Position numbers and translations under genes: made by a program. From NCBI RefSeq assembly GCF_004339745.1, contig NZ_SMGP01000002.1:1116001-1180000 (forward strand): DNA of 64,000 bases, written 5' to 3'. Positions 34,989-43,974 of the stretch are shown piece after piece. Each line of letters opens with the position of its first letter. Within the stretch, counting starts at the first letter, position 1. Source of the DNA: Paraburkholderia sp. BL9I2N2 (GTDB lineage: Bacteria > Pseudomonadota > Gammaproteobacteria > Burkholderiales > Burkholderiaceae). The notes under the pieces are model-generated. The model was not told where the DNA came from, searched no databases, and saw nothing but the letters and a program-made list of their open reading frames with translations.

Positions 34989-36431
34989 TCAAACGTTCCC
35001 GGGAGCCATGTAAGCGGTTTTCACGATTGTATAGAACTCGCGCGCATAGGTGCCTTGTTCACGGGGACCCAGGCTCGAGCCTTTGCGCCCGCCGAACGGA
35101 ACGTGGTAATCGACGCCCGCGGTCGCCGTATTGATCATTACCATACCGGCCTGTACGTGACGCTTGAAATGGCTCGCATGAGCCAGCGACATGGTGCAGA
35201 TGCCAGCGGAAAGGCCGAATGGCGTGTCGTTGGCTACGGCAAGCGCTTCCTCGTAATCCGCGACCTCGATGACGGAAGCGACAGGACCGAACACTTCCTC
35301 CCTGTTGATCGTCATCGCCGGGGTCGTGTTGGTCACGAGGGCGGGCGCCAGGAAAAATCCTTCAGTCGCCGAGGAAACACGGCCACCGCCAAACACCGAG
35401 CCACCTTCGGTGCGTGCGAGTTCGATATAACGCTCGTCCTGTTCTAGCTGTTTGGCGTCGACAACGGGACCGATCTGCGTCGACGCATCCAGCGCGTTAC
35501 CGATCTTGAGACTGCGCATGCGCGCCTGCATGGCCTCGACAAAACGGTCGTGGATTCCGTTCGTCACGATCAGGCGGCTAGAGGCGGTACAACGCTGGCC
35601 GGTGGAGTAGAAGGCGCCGTTGATGCACGCCTCGACCGCGACGTCCAGATCGGCATCGTCGAGTACGACCATCGGGTTCTTGCCACCCATCTCGAGCTGG
35701 AACTTCTTCCCAGTGGCGACGCATTTCGCGGCGATCGCCTGGCCGGTCCCAACCGAGCCGGTGAAGCTGATGGCATCTACGTCAGCTGATTTGACGAGTG
35801 TTTCGCCGACGATCGAACCCGTGCCCATGACGAGATTGATTACGCCCGCCGGTGCACCGCCTTCGGCGATGATCCTGACGAGCTCCCATACGCTGCCCGG
35901 CACGAGTTCCGCCGGCTTGATGACGACGCAGTTTCCATGCGCGAGCGCAGGCGCGATCTTCCAGGCGGGAATAGCGATCGGGAAGTTCCACGGCGTAATC
36001 AGACCGATGACGCCCAGCGGTTCGCGTGTGACTTCGACCGTCAGTCCCGGGCGAACGGACGGCACAATCTCGCCGCCGACCCGCAATGCCTCGCCCGCAA
36101 AAAATTTGAAAATCTGTCCAGCGCGTCCCACTTCGCCGACTGCTTCGGCGAGCGTTTTCCCTTCCTCGCGTGCCAGAAGCTTACCGAGTTCGTTTTTGCG
36201 CGCAAGGATGGTGCTGCCGACCTGGTCGAGCAAGTCAAAACGCTGTTGTGGAGTGCTGAGCGACCATGTGCGAAAGGCTGAGCGTGCAGCCGCGATCGCT
36301 TTCTGTGTCTGATCTGCGCTGGCCTGTGCGAATTGGCCGATCACGTCGCTTGTGTCCGAGGGGTTCACATTGGCAGCGAAGTCGTTGCCATCGACCCATT
36401 CGCCGCCAATGAAGTTCTTGAATTGTGTCAT
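34989..36431 (-). CDS. aldehyde dehydrogenase, 2-oxoglutarate-semialdehyde type
   Basis: 480 residues with all ALDH residues: Asn149 in TPWNFP, Lys172 in VVIKPAE, Glu247 in LEMGGKNP and nucleophile Cys281 in GQRCTASSR. Sequence style (FKNFIGGEWVDG, FGGRKGSSLGPREQG) fits the 2-oxoglutarate semialdehyde dehydrogenases of Weimberg-type pentose/sugar-acid pathways. It lies 33 bp after a XylX-like dehydratase whose product would be that semialdehyde, so oxidation to 2-oxoglutarate is the likely reaction. It is the last gene of the leftward arm. A general succinate-semialdehyde enzyme is the alternative. Confidence 0.88.
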   Translation of the reverse strand: MTQFKNFIGGEWVDGNDFAANVNPSDTSDVIGQFAQASADQTQKAIAAARSAFRTWSLSTPQQRFDLLDQVGSTILARKNELGKLLAREEGKTLAEAVGEVGRAGQIFKFFAGEALRVGGEIVPSVRPGLTVEVTREPLGVIGLITPWNFPIAIPAWKIAPALAHGNCVVIKPAELVPGSVWELVRIIAEGGAPAGVINLVMGTGSIVGETLVKSADVDAISFTGSVGTGQAIAAKCVATGKKFQLEMGGKNPMVVLDDADLDVAVEACINGAFYSTGQRCTASSRLIVTNGIHDRFVEAMQARMRSLKIGNALDASTQIGPVVDAKQLEQDERYIELARTEGGSVFGGGRVSSATEGFFLAPALVTNTTPAMTINREEVFGPVASVIEVADYEEALAVANDTPFGLSAGICTMSLAHASHFKRHVQAGMVMINTATAGVDYHVPFGGRKGSSLGPREQGTYAREFYTIVKTAYMAPGNV

Positions 36432-36464
36432 CGTAAATCCGTCAATGATTAAATACTTGCTTGA

Positions 36465-37649
36465 TCAGCTGGGGTTCAGCAGCGAGCGCTCGGCGAGGTT
36501 GGCGTACAGCGCACGCACGCCGAATGTCCACGGAGCGATTTGGGTCGACAGCCGCACGGTGTTGACGAGCGCGCCAAGCGGAGGGGCGCTGATCGTCACG
36601 CGGTCGCCGAGGTGATGCGTAAAGCCGCCACCCGGCGCATCGCGATCCTTGATCGGAGAGAACATCGTGCCGAGGAACAACATGAAGCCGTCGGGATACT
36701 GATGGTGCTTGCCCCAGGTCTGACTCACCAGGTCAAGAGGGTCACAGCTGATCTCCCGCATATGGCTGATGCCTTCAAGCACGAAGCCGTCGTCGGTACC
36801 TTCGACGCGCAGCGAAACACTCGTTTCTCGAATCGTGTCCAGCGTGAACCATCCGTCGAACAGGCGGATAAACGGGCCGATCGCGCATGAGCCGTTGTTG
36901 TCCTTGCATTTGCCCAGCAGCAGCGCCGAGCGGCCTTCGATGTCGCGCAGGTTGACGTCGTTACCCAGTGTGGCGCCCACCACCTCGCCCTTGCTGTTGA
37001 CTGCGAGGACGATCTCCGGCTCTGGGTTGTTCCACTTCGAAGCAGGCAGCAAGCCGATATCGGCACCGAGTCCCACTGAAGACATAGGCTGCGACTTCGA
37101 AAATACCTCTGCATCGGGACCGATTCCGACTTCCATGTACTGCGACCATGCACCGCGTCGCTGCAGCTCTTCCTTGAGCTTGGCGGCAGCTTCTGAGCCG
37201 GGCTTGATTTTGGATAGATCGGTGCCGATCAGACGCGTGATCGCAGCGCGCACTTCCTCAGCCTTCGCAGGTTCGCCGCCTGCCTGCTCTTCAATGACGC
37301 GCTCAAGAAGGCTAACGGCGAACGTTACGCCACAGGCTTTGATGGCTTGCAGATCGCAGGGAGCCAGGAGGTAGGTTTGATCGTCATTCCGTTGTGCGGC
37401 GACGGTGGCTTCGATCAGATTGCCGACATGACCCAGAGATTCGCCGGAAGCGTGCCGGACGAGTTCGACCAGATCCTGGCGATCGAAAAGATCGGACACT
37501 GTTGGTGCGATGCGGGAGATATCGAATACTTCCCCGCCGCGAACGGCAACGACGCACGGTCCCGCGCCGTTTTTCGTTTGACGCCACACGCGGCCAACGA
37601 GCAGGGCACCGTCGAAGTCGTCAGGCAGATAGCTGGAATATGAGGTCAT
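36465..37649 (-). CDS. FAH-family 2-keto-3-deoxy-sugar-acid dehydratase (XylX-like)
   Basis: 394 residues from ATG 37649; the frame is open upstream through the porin gene but that is a shadow. The N-terminal domain (FDGALLVGRVWR, VFDISRIAPTVSDLF) and the C-terminal FAH-like domain (ADIGLLPASKWNNPEPEIVLAVN, LGNDVNLRDIEGRSALLLGK, SHMREISCDPLDLV) match the 2-keto-3-deoxyxylonate/arabinonate dehydratases of Caulobacter and Burkholderia. Glu in NPEPEIVLAV is a likely metal ligand. These remove water to give 2-oxoglutarate semialdehyde. It is co-transcribed with the ALDH (33-bp gap). Confidence 0.85.
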   Translation of the reverse strand: MTSYSSYLPDDFDGALLVGRVWRQTKNGAGPCVVAVRGGEVFDISRIAPTVSDLFDRQDLVELVRHASGESLGHVGNLIEATVAAQRNDDQTYLLAPCDLQAIKACGVTFAVSLLERVIEEQAGGEPAKAEEVRAAITRLIGTDLSKIKPGSEAAAKLKEELQRRGAWSQYMEVGIGPDAEVFSKSQPMSSVGLGADIGLLPASKWNNPEPEIVLAVNSKGEVVGATLGNDVNLRDIEGRSALLLGKCKDNNGSCAIGPFIRLFDGWFTLDTIRETSVSLRVEGTDDGFVLEGISHMREISCDPLDLVSQTWGKHHQYPDGFMLFLGTMFSPIKDRDAPGGGFTHHLGDRVTISAPPLGALVNTVRLSTQIAPWTFGVRALYANLAERSLLNPS

Positions 37650-37711
37650 GAACTGATCCAATGTGCATTGAAAGTGCTGGCAATCGTAGTGCCATAAAAT
37701 TAAACTCAGTG

Positions 37712-38947
37712 CTAGAAGCGGTGGACGATACCCACGCCTGCTGCGAACATGCTGCGCGAGGACGAGGGAGTCGACTGGAAGCCGTCGCCGATTGATGCGG
37801 TTGCATCGATCTGACGGTTCGTCGCGCCTGCCGCCGTGAACGTCGGCGTGCCGAGCGTGCGGCCGTTCGCGCGCTGGAACGCTTGAAGTGCGTAGAACCC
37901 GGTACGTTTGGACAACGCGTAGTACTGGGACAGGTTGAACTGGTGGTACGACGCTGCGTCGTCGATTCCGTTCGCCTTGCTCGCCCACGTGTAGCTGTAG
38001 CCTGCAGCAAAGTCCCATGCCGTCGCGGGCTTCCAGTGCAGCACGGTGCCCGCGGTATTAAAGACTTGCTCGTCGGTAAACTTCGACAGCACGCCCGGGA
38101 TGTACTGAACGTTCGTGTAGGTCGCCGAGATGTCCCACGCGCTGTTGAACACGTAGCCGAGGCCGACCGCGAAGCGATTCTGCGCCTGCGCGCCCTGATA
38201 GCCATTCGTCACCGCCGACACGCCCGACTGGCCAGCCGTGTTCATCGTCGAATCCGCACCGTAGACGCCGCCGCCGACGGTCGAGTTGTTGACGCGCGAG
38301 AACGCAACCGTACCGCCGATCGGGCCTTGCTGATACTGGATCGCCGCCGACCACGTCGAACCGCGATAGACGCTGTCCGGCACGCCCGCGAGCGAGTACG
38401 AGCCGCTGACCGTCACGCCATAGAGGTTCGGAGACGTATAGACGATCGAGTTGTTCGCGCGGTAGATCGTGTCCAATGCGTCCAGATCGCCCGGGTGCGC
38501 GCCGAAGTAGCCGGTCAGCCAGTTCGTCGGGCTGTACGGCGCCATCAGTGTGTAGTAAGACGTGTATTGGCGACCCAATGTCAGCGTACCGAAGTTCTGG
38601 TTCGTCAGACCGATCCAGGCTTGACGGCCGAACATCGCGTTGGCGTACTGCTGCGCGCCGTTGTTGATGTTGAAGCCCGACTCCAACTGGAAGATGGCCC
38701 TGGTGCCGCCGCCCAGATCTTCTGCGCCCTTCAGGCCGAAGCGGCTGCCCGCCCAGATGCCCGATGCCATCTTGACGTTCGACCGACCACCGCTCGTCGA
38801 ACCGAGCGACGTCTGGCTGCTCTGATAGACAATCGAGTCATCGACAATACCGTAGAGCGTCACGCTGCTCTGAGCGAACGCCGGCGCGACTGCCGCGAGT
38901 GCCGTTGCTGCGGCGACGGCGACCTTCGTCAAGTTGAAACCTTTCAT
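37712..38947 (-). CDS. Gram-negative porin
   Basis: 411 residues from ATG 38947 (GGAG upstream). Signal peptide to AFAQSS (about residue 26), mature start SSVTLYGIVDDSIVYQS, SRFGLKGAEDLGGGTRAIFQLE, GTLTLGRQYTSYYTL and a terminal Phe: the betaproteobacterial trimeric porin family. It is 62 bp upstream of the XylX-like gene and probably belongs to the same operon, admitting the sugar acid through the outer membrane. It is distinct from the porin at 13846-14886. Confidence 0.93.
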   Translation of the reverse strand: MKGFNLTKVAVAAATALAAVAPAFAQSSVTLYGIVDDSIVYQSSQTSLGSTSGGRSNVKMASGIWAGSRFGLKGAEDLGGGTRAIFQLESGFNINNGAQQYANAMFGRQAWIGLTNQNFGTLTLGRQYTSYYTLMAPYSPTNWLTGYFGAHPGDLDALDTIYRANNSIVYTSPNLYGVTVSGSYSLAGVPDSVYRGSTWSAAIQYQQGPIGGTVAFSRVNNSTVGGGVYGADSTMNTAGQSGVSAVTNGYQGAQAQNRFAVGLGYVFNSAWDISATYTNVQYIPGVLSKFTDEQVFNTAGTVLHWKPATAWDFAAGYSYTWASKANGIDDAASYHQFNLSQYYALSKRTGFYALQAFQRANGRTLGTPTFTAAGATNRQIDATASIGDGFQSTPSSSRSMFAAGVGIVHRF

Positions 38948-39276
38948 TAAATTCTCCTCTATGTCCAAGTGGATTGCTTTTGCTATATCGGACCGGTACG
39001 AACGCATTGGGCATGCTCAGATCGACCGTTGGTGTCGTCGGAATACATAAAACTAAATTCGTCGGCTCGCGCGTCATATCAAGTACGGACAACTAACGTA
39101 GTGCCGCGGCGTCACTTCCAGGCGAATCTGAACAACTAGACTTGCAGGGAAATTCCTGGTTAATGCGATAGATTCATCAGATTGCGAGCAGCTACCCATG
39201 CTGCGGCGATTGACAACGATCCTTCGGCGCATGTATGTCGGCTGTCTCGCATTTTTCGTACGCTACAGATTTGTCG
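38948..39276. other. promoter region of the porin operon
   Basis: 329 bp between the Gfo/Idh gene end and the porin start. It contains AT-rich blocks (GAATACATAAAACTAAATTCG near 39044-39064) suitable for a promoter. No coding frame. Confidence 0.4.
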
Positions 39277-40293
39277 CTACGAAACGGGATCCAGTTCAAT
39301 AGACACTCCGCCCTGTCGGGCCGAGGCGTAGGCCGCGTCCATGACTTGCATCATGAGCTCTGCGTCGCGCAACGACGCGATCGGCCTTGCTCCAGTACGG
39401 CATTCCGTTAGCACGCGCTTGACGAACAACGGGTAGTAAATGTCAGTCTCGAGCTGGAGGCGGCGGCTTCGCGTGCCGGCAGACAGGTTGTTTCTTTCCC
39501 GAATCTCGATCCGGTCGGGCCCGGATTTCGCGTATATACGATCGGATGAAAGAGTGAACGAAAATTCGCGCTGCTCGTCGGGTGTACTGGGGAAGCTGTA
39601 TCCCGTTTCCACCAGGCCGATTACGCCGTCTTCGGTTTGCATGGTCAGCAGCGAATAGTCTTCAACGGCTCCTCGATGCGTTCTTGAGTTCATCGTGGCG
39701 GAGACTCGGGCGATCTGCTTGCCAGTGAGCAATCTAAAAAGGTCGATGAAGTGAGTCGCCACATTGATGGTCGATCCGCCTCCGGAATAAACCGGATCGA
39801 GCGCCCAGCCGGCACCGGCCGCTTCGTATCGACTGGGCGGTCCCACAATGAAACGGAACGACATGTAATTGAAGTCTGACGGTATGCGCCCCTCGGCATC
39901 TTCGAGCGAGCGGAGCAACTCGCTCATACGGAAGATCAATGGCACTGCGCAATAAAGGTTGGCTTCCTCGGTCAGTTTGCGAAGTCGGGTGACCTGCGAC
40001 ATGTTGACGCCGCACGGTTTCTCCAGCGCGAAGGGTATGTGTCGTGCGATTACGGCCTCGGCGAGCGCCGGCATTTCAGAATGCCGCCCGAACACGAAGG
40101 CAAAATCGACTTCCTCACGCTCGAGCAATTCATAGGCCGACGAGTACAGCTTGCTTCCGAATCGTGCGGCGATTGCTTCACCCTTGACCTTCTCCGCATC
40201 CGACACCGCGACCACTTCAATCCCGGGCGCTTCCAGCGCATCCAGATAGAGCGGGACATGCCAATGGCTGACCTCCAGCAAAGCAACTTTCAT
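39277..40293 (-). CDS. Gfo/Idh/MocA family oxidoreductase
   Basis: 338 residues from ATG 40293 with AAAGGAG upstream. The fold is legible: strand 2 acidic end VVAVSDAE, VDFAFVFGRHSEM, the EKP motif in FALEKPCGVN, and the substrate-domain GGGSTINVATHFIDLFRLLTG with the usual Asp/His helix. Oddly, the first glycine motif (GxGxxG) is replaced by LLEVSHWHVPLY, so the dinucleotide loop is not canonical. Likely an NAD(P)-dependent dehydrogenase of a sugar, inositol or cyclic polyol; substrate unknown. It lies 26 bp after the AroE-like gene. Confidence 0.85.
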   Translation of the reverse strand: MKVALLEVSHWHVPLYLDALEAPGIEVVAVSDAEKVKGEAIAARFGSKLYSSAYELLEREEVDFAFVFGRHSEMPALAEAVIARHIPFALEKPCGVNMSQVTRLRKLTEEANLYCAVPLIFRMSELLRSLEDAEGRIPSDFNYMSFRFIVGPPSRYEAAGAGWALDPVYSGGGSTINVATHFIDLFRLLTGKQIARVSATMNSRTHRGAVEDYSLLTMQTEDGVIGLVETGYSFPSTPDEQREFSFTLSSDRIYAKSGPDRIEIRERNNLSAGTRSRRLQLETDIYYPLFVKRVLTECRTGARPIASLRDAELMMQVMDAAYASARQGGVSIELDPVS

Positions 40294-40319
40294 GTGTATT
40301 CTCCTTTGAAATTCCCGAC

Positions 40320-41156
40320 TCATCGAAGGCCGTGATCCGTCGCTGATCGTCCATCGGGGAGGTAATCGAATCCCAGAAATTTAAGCGCGTAGACAGCCTG
40401 CCCTTGATGCATCGGTCCCCCGTCCTGGGTACGGCACCCGCGCGCATGCGCGGCGCGTCGAAGCGGCGTCGGCTCGGGCGCGTTGATGATATCGACGACG
40501 ATGGCGCCGGGCGCGAGCCGCTCCGGATCGACCGGCATGGCATCGTTCACTTTCATGCCAAGCGGCGTGGCATTGATGACGACGTCGAAGCCTTGCGGGT
40601 CAGGAGGCCCCGAACATACGTCGCAGCCGGTTTCAGCAGCAACGGATGCCGCAAGGTCTCCAGCCCGACGTGCGTCGACATCGGATATGGTCAGCTTGCT
40701 AGCGCCTGCGTAGGCGACCGCAAATGCGATGGCGCTCCCTGCGCCTCCGGCGCCGACGAGAAGCACGGACTTATTCGCCGGGTGGTTGCCTTCCCATTGC
40801 ATCCCAAGAACGCAACCAACGCCATCAAATATCGCTCCGACCCAACGTCCATCCGCCTCACAACGGATGACGTTGAGCGCGCCGACCTGACGGGCCGTTG
40901 GATCCAGTTCATCGACGTATTCCAACATTCGTTGCTTATGAGGCATGGTGACGAGCATGCCGGAGAGATTGCCCATCGCTCGCGCACCGCTGACGAACTC
41001 GGAGAGGCTTTCCGCCTTGACCCAGAACGGGACGCAAGCCGCGTCAACACGCTGGTCCGCAAAAAGCTGGTTCAATAATTGTGGCGACTTGGCGGCCGTC
41101 AGAGGATCGCCCACTAATCCATAGAGTCGCGTTTTACCTGTGATATGTGGATTCAT
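40320..41156 (-). CDS. shikimate dehydrogenase-like (AroE family) protein
   Basis: 278 residues from ATG 41156. RLYGLVGDPLTAAKSPQLLN is the shikimate-binding segment, with the usual HS(K)S replaced by AA(K)S so one of the two substrate serines is missing. Catalytic Lys is in TMPHKQRM, Asn in GALNVI, Asp in FDGVGC; the NADP fold is LLVGAGGAGSAIA. C-terminal HQGQAVYALKFLG also fits. It may oxidise quinate, shikimate or another cyclic hydroxy acid in catabolism rather than take part in aromatic biosynthesis. A broken paralogue lies at 41957-42319. It is co-transcribed with the Gfo/Idh gene. Confidence 0.87.
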   Translation of the reverse strand: MNPHITGKTRLYGLVGDPLTAAKSPQLLNQLFADQRVDAACVPFWVKAESLSEFVSGARAMGNLSGMLVTMPHKQRMLEYVDELDPTARQVGALNVIRCEADGRWVGAIFDGVGCVLGMQWEGNHPANKSVLLVGAGGAGSAIAFAVAYAGASKLTISDVDARRAGDLAASVAAETGCDVCSGPPDPQGFDVVINATPLGMKVNDAMPVDPERLAPGAIVVDIINAPEPTPLRRAAHARGCRTQDGGPMHQGQAVYALKFLGFDYLPDGRSATDHGLR

Positions 41157-41383
41157 TGCTGGGTGGTGTTCGATGTTGGCTAAAGATGCAGTCTTACCTG
41201 ACTGCTCCGGGATTTGGCGTACCAAGCGCGTGTCGGACACTTACATTCTCCGACCGAACCGCTTTGAAGCGAATGCCGCAGCTCTTTGACGCAGCGCATT
41301 CATTGCGTTTTAAGCTGTCTGCGACTGTCGTGTGCGCCGAGAGCAAGCGATGTCATGACGCTCGAAATGCCAGGTGTAGACGA

Positions 41384-41836
41384 TTACTTCCATGGCGCCG
41401 GCGGTACCTCCAGATCCCAGGTCCCGTAGACAGCGGGCTCGTTAATCTCAATGACCTCGAGATCGTCGGAGCGCCACATGACGTTGTGCGGGATGCCGGC
41501 CGGCTGTGACAGTCCGTCACCCGCGTTAAGCGTCACGTCGCCCTCGACACCGGCGAAACGGAACGTCACGGATCCGCGCAGCACATACAGGTAGTGCCCG
41601 GTCATGTCGTGCCAATGCCAGCCAGTAGGCTCGGTGAACGGCTTCAGCGCGCGAATGTGCTTTGCGCCGATGCGCCCGTTGGTCACCGCGGCGAGTCCGA
41701 GGTCGCGGTACTCGGAATCGGCGCGCAAGCCTTCCTGGTTCCAGGGCGCTTCGGCCGCGCTGATGCGCGCAAACGCGCTTAGAGATTGCGCGAGCTCACG
41801 TGGGCCGTCGTAGCGGGGTATGTCTTCGTTGTGCAT
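41384..41836 (-). CDS. cupin-domain protein
   Basis: 150 residues; ATG 41836 is preferred over 41842 because AAAGGA has proper spacing to it. Single cupin: GWHWHDMTGHYLYVLRG supplies the first motif (HxH and a later His), and DGLSQPAGIPHNVMWRSDDLEVIEI the second. These would bind a metal ion in the barrel. Small cupins in sugar-acid operons may be isomerases, dioxygenases or sensors; the role is unknown. It is transcribed leftward between the AroE-like gene and its relic. Confidence 0.85.
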   Translation of the reverse strand: MHNEDIPRYDGPRELAQSLSAFARISAAEAPWNQEGLRADSEYRDLGLAAVTNGRIGAKHIRALKPFTEPTGWHWHDMTGHYLYVLRGSVTFRFAGVEGDVTLNAGDGLSQPAGIPHNVMWRSDDLEVIEINEPAVYGTWDLEVPPAPWK

Positions 41837-41956
41837 TTGCATTTCCTTTGTGCGGCGTCAAGATATTCGCTAGTGCCGCGGTTACCTGATTCCTGTTCGG
41901 CTCAAGCCGAGTGGCACCGACGCACTACTAGCGAGCAGTGGGACCGGCCAAAGCAG

Positions 41957-42319
41957 TTATTTGTGAGCCTGGTTTGCAACGTTTTGCGCATCGGCTGTTC
42001 CGATTCGTCCGGCCACAGCCTCGGCGCGCACCCGTTGAGCGCGCCGACGTGACGAGCATGTCGAATCCAGCTCGTCGACAAACGCGAGCATCCGTTGCTT
42101 ATGCGGCATTGTGACGAGCATCCCGGAGAGATTGCCCATCGCTCGTGCACCGGCGGCGAAGGCCGGCAGGCTATCTGGTTTGACCCAGAAAGGAACGCAA
42201 ACTGCGTCGGTGCACTGTTCGACAAACTGCCTGTTCAGCAACTGTGGCGACTTCGCCGCGCTCAGCGGGTCGGCTACCAAACCGTAGAGCCGCGTTGTGC
42301 CTGAGATATGTGGTCGCAT
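41957..42319 (-). pseudogene. truncated AroE-like paralogue
   Basis: The first 85 or so residues from ATG 42319 (HISGTTRLYGLVADPLSAAK, GNLSGMLVTMPHKQRM) clearly parallel the intact gene at 40320-41156. After DELD the text goes out of register over about 12 codons (RHVGALNG is found in another frame), and the frame ends at 41957 with no NADP-binding domain. This is a duplicated and decayed copy. The cupin gene lies between the two copies. Confidence 0.85.
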
Positions 42320-42456
42320 TGCGTCTCAATTTAAAACGAGGGTCAATTGGTGCACATTCGAATCGGCGTACGGCTCTGAAGTGCACGTTTGCATGCGATG
42401 TCCTATTTGCGTCGTGCCCACGCGGGGATCACGCCCGGCAGGCAGCCGGCGGCAGC

Positions 42457-43890
42457 TCAAGGCCGCATGTTGTGGGCGAATCCCGACTCGGCGGCATCCT
42501 TGCTCGTCGTGGCCATCGCTTCACTGCGCAGGCGTTCATATTCGGCCGTAGGTACAGGCGTAGCGTTGCGGTCGCCGAGATCGTCGAGGCGAATACGGTA
42601 CGTTTCCCGGGTGGTGAACGCGGCAAACGCAGCAACCAGACAAATGCCGAACGTGAGAAAGCCAATTTTCAACGGGATGTTGGTGGACCCAGGGGGCGCG
42701 ACTGCGACGAAAAGCGACGGCAGCAAGGCACACAAGGTCGTCCCTACGTTTTGTCCGATCGCCATGCCGGTGACACGCACGCGCGTGCGGAACAGTTCGG
42801 GGAACAGACTCGGGAACACGCCGTTGAAGCCCTGGTAAGCGACGCCCCACATGAGCAACGAGAAGAGCAGTGAGAGCCAGATACTGTGAATGCTGATGGC
42901 GTACAGGTAGCCGAAAGCGAAGATTCCGGAGCTCACAACGCCGACGATAACGGGGGGCCTGCGACCGATCTTGTCCGAGAGGTTGCCCACGAGGGGGATC
43001 AGTATGACGGAGCAAAGGTTGCCGAGGACAGGCACCCACAGAAAGACGGCGGCAGGAAAGCCAATACCGTACGCCGGCTGGACCGCATAGGTCGCGCCGA
43101 AAACGGTCGCCAGAAGCGCGGTGACCGCGGCAAGCGCCATACCGACGACACGCAGGACATCACCCCAGCTATCACGCAGGACCTCGATCACCGGGGAAGA
43201 AGGAATTTCTCCGTGGGCCTTTTCTTCCGAAAAAGCAGGGGTCTCATCAACCTCGCGGCGAATGATGTAACCCACAATGACCACGACGATGCTCAGCAGG
43301 AACGGAATGCGCCAGCCCCACGAAGCAAATTGTTCCTTTGGCATGAAGTGCGCGAGCGGCAAGAAGATGCCCGCTGCAAGGAGTTGCCCTGCCTGAACTC
43401 CCTGGAAGGTAAAGCTGGCAAAAAATCCACGCCGTCCGAAGGGCGCATGTTCGAGAATCATGGAACTTGCTCCGGACATTTCTCCCGCGACCGCGAATCC
43501 CTGAATGAGCCGCAGGACGACGAGCAGCACTGGTGCCCAGATGCCGATCTGCTGATAGGTGGGCAATAGGCCAACACACAGCGTCGCGAAGCCCATCAGG
43601 AACATGCAGAAGATCAGCACGGTCTTTCGCCCGTGACGATCGCCAAGGTGCCCCAGCACCATAGCCCCTATTGGCCTTGCGACATAGCCGACGCCGAACG
43701 TCGCCAGTGACGCGACGATGCCTACCGTTGGATTGTGTGATGGAAAGAAGAGCTGCGGGAACAACAATGTCGCAGCCGTCGCGTAGATGAAAAAGTCGTA
43801 GTACTCGAGCGCTGAGCCGACCCAACCACTGGCTGCTGCGATCTTCGACTGGCGCTTGCCGTGGGGCTTAGCCTGTGTTTGTGCGTTCAT
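42457..43890 (-). CDS. MFS metabolite:H+ symporter (MHS family)
   Basis: 477 residues from ATG 43890 (GGAGAC upstream; the ATG at 43902 is poorer). Twelve membrane segments. AAASGWVGSALEYYDFFIYATAA is the MHS signature, GHLGDRHGRKTVLIF the loop 2-3 motif, and GNLSDKIGRRPPVI its repeat. Relatives transport 2-oxoglutarate, shikimate, citrate and other polyhydroxy or carboxylic acids with protons. It is divergent from iclR with an 84-bp gap containing a 30-bp palindrome, so it is probably the uptake system of this locus and under IclR control. Confidence 0.92.
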   Translation of the reverse strand: MNAQTQAKPHGKRQSKIAAASGWVGSALEYYDFFIYATAATLLFPQLFFPSHNPTVGIVASLATFGVGYVARPIGAMVLGHLGDRHGRKTVLIFCMFLMGFATLCVGLLPTYQQIGIWAPVLLVVLRLIQGFAVAGEMSGASSMILEHAPFGRRGFFASFTFQGVQAGQLLAAGIFLPLAHFMPKEQFASWGWRIPFLLSIVVVIVGYIIRREVDETPAFSEEKAHGEIPSSPVIEVLRDSWGDVLRVVGMALAAVTALLATVFGATYAVQPAYGIGFPAAVFLWVPVLGNLCSVILIPLVGNLSDKIGRRPPVIVGVVSSGIFAFGYLYAISIHSIWLSLLFSLLMWGVAYQGFNGVFPSLFPELFRTRVRVTGMAIGQNVGTTLCALLPSLFVAVAPPGSTNIPLKIGFLTFGICLVAAFAAFTTRETYRIRLDDLGDRNATPVPTAEYERLRSEAMATTSKDAAESGFAHNMRP

Positions 43891-43937
43891 GCCTGTCTCC
43901 ATCGTAATTGACTTTCCGGTGCTGTTGGTTTATTGTT

Positions 43938-43967
43938 GTAACACCGTTCCAATAGGAAGGATGTTAC
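43938..43967. promoter_or_regulatory. 30-bp palindromic operator, MHS/IclR divergent promoter
   Basis: GTAACA-ccg-TTCC-aata-GGAA-gga-TGTTAC: two pairs of perfectly symmetric arms with equal spacers. It lies 48 bp from the MHS start and only 7 bp from the iclR start. IclR-family regulators bind such GTTCC/GGAAC-type dyads. It is a very good candidate for autorepression and control of both arms. Confidence 0.75.
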
Positions 43968-43974
43968 TCACATT

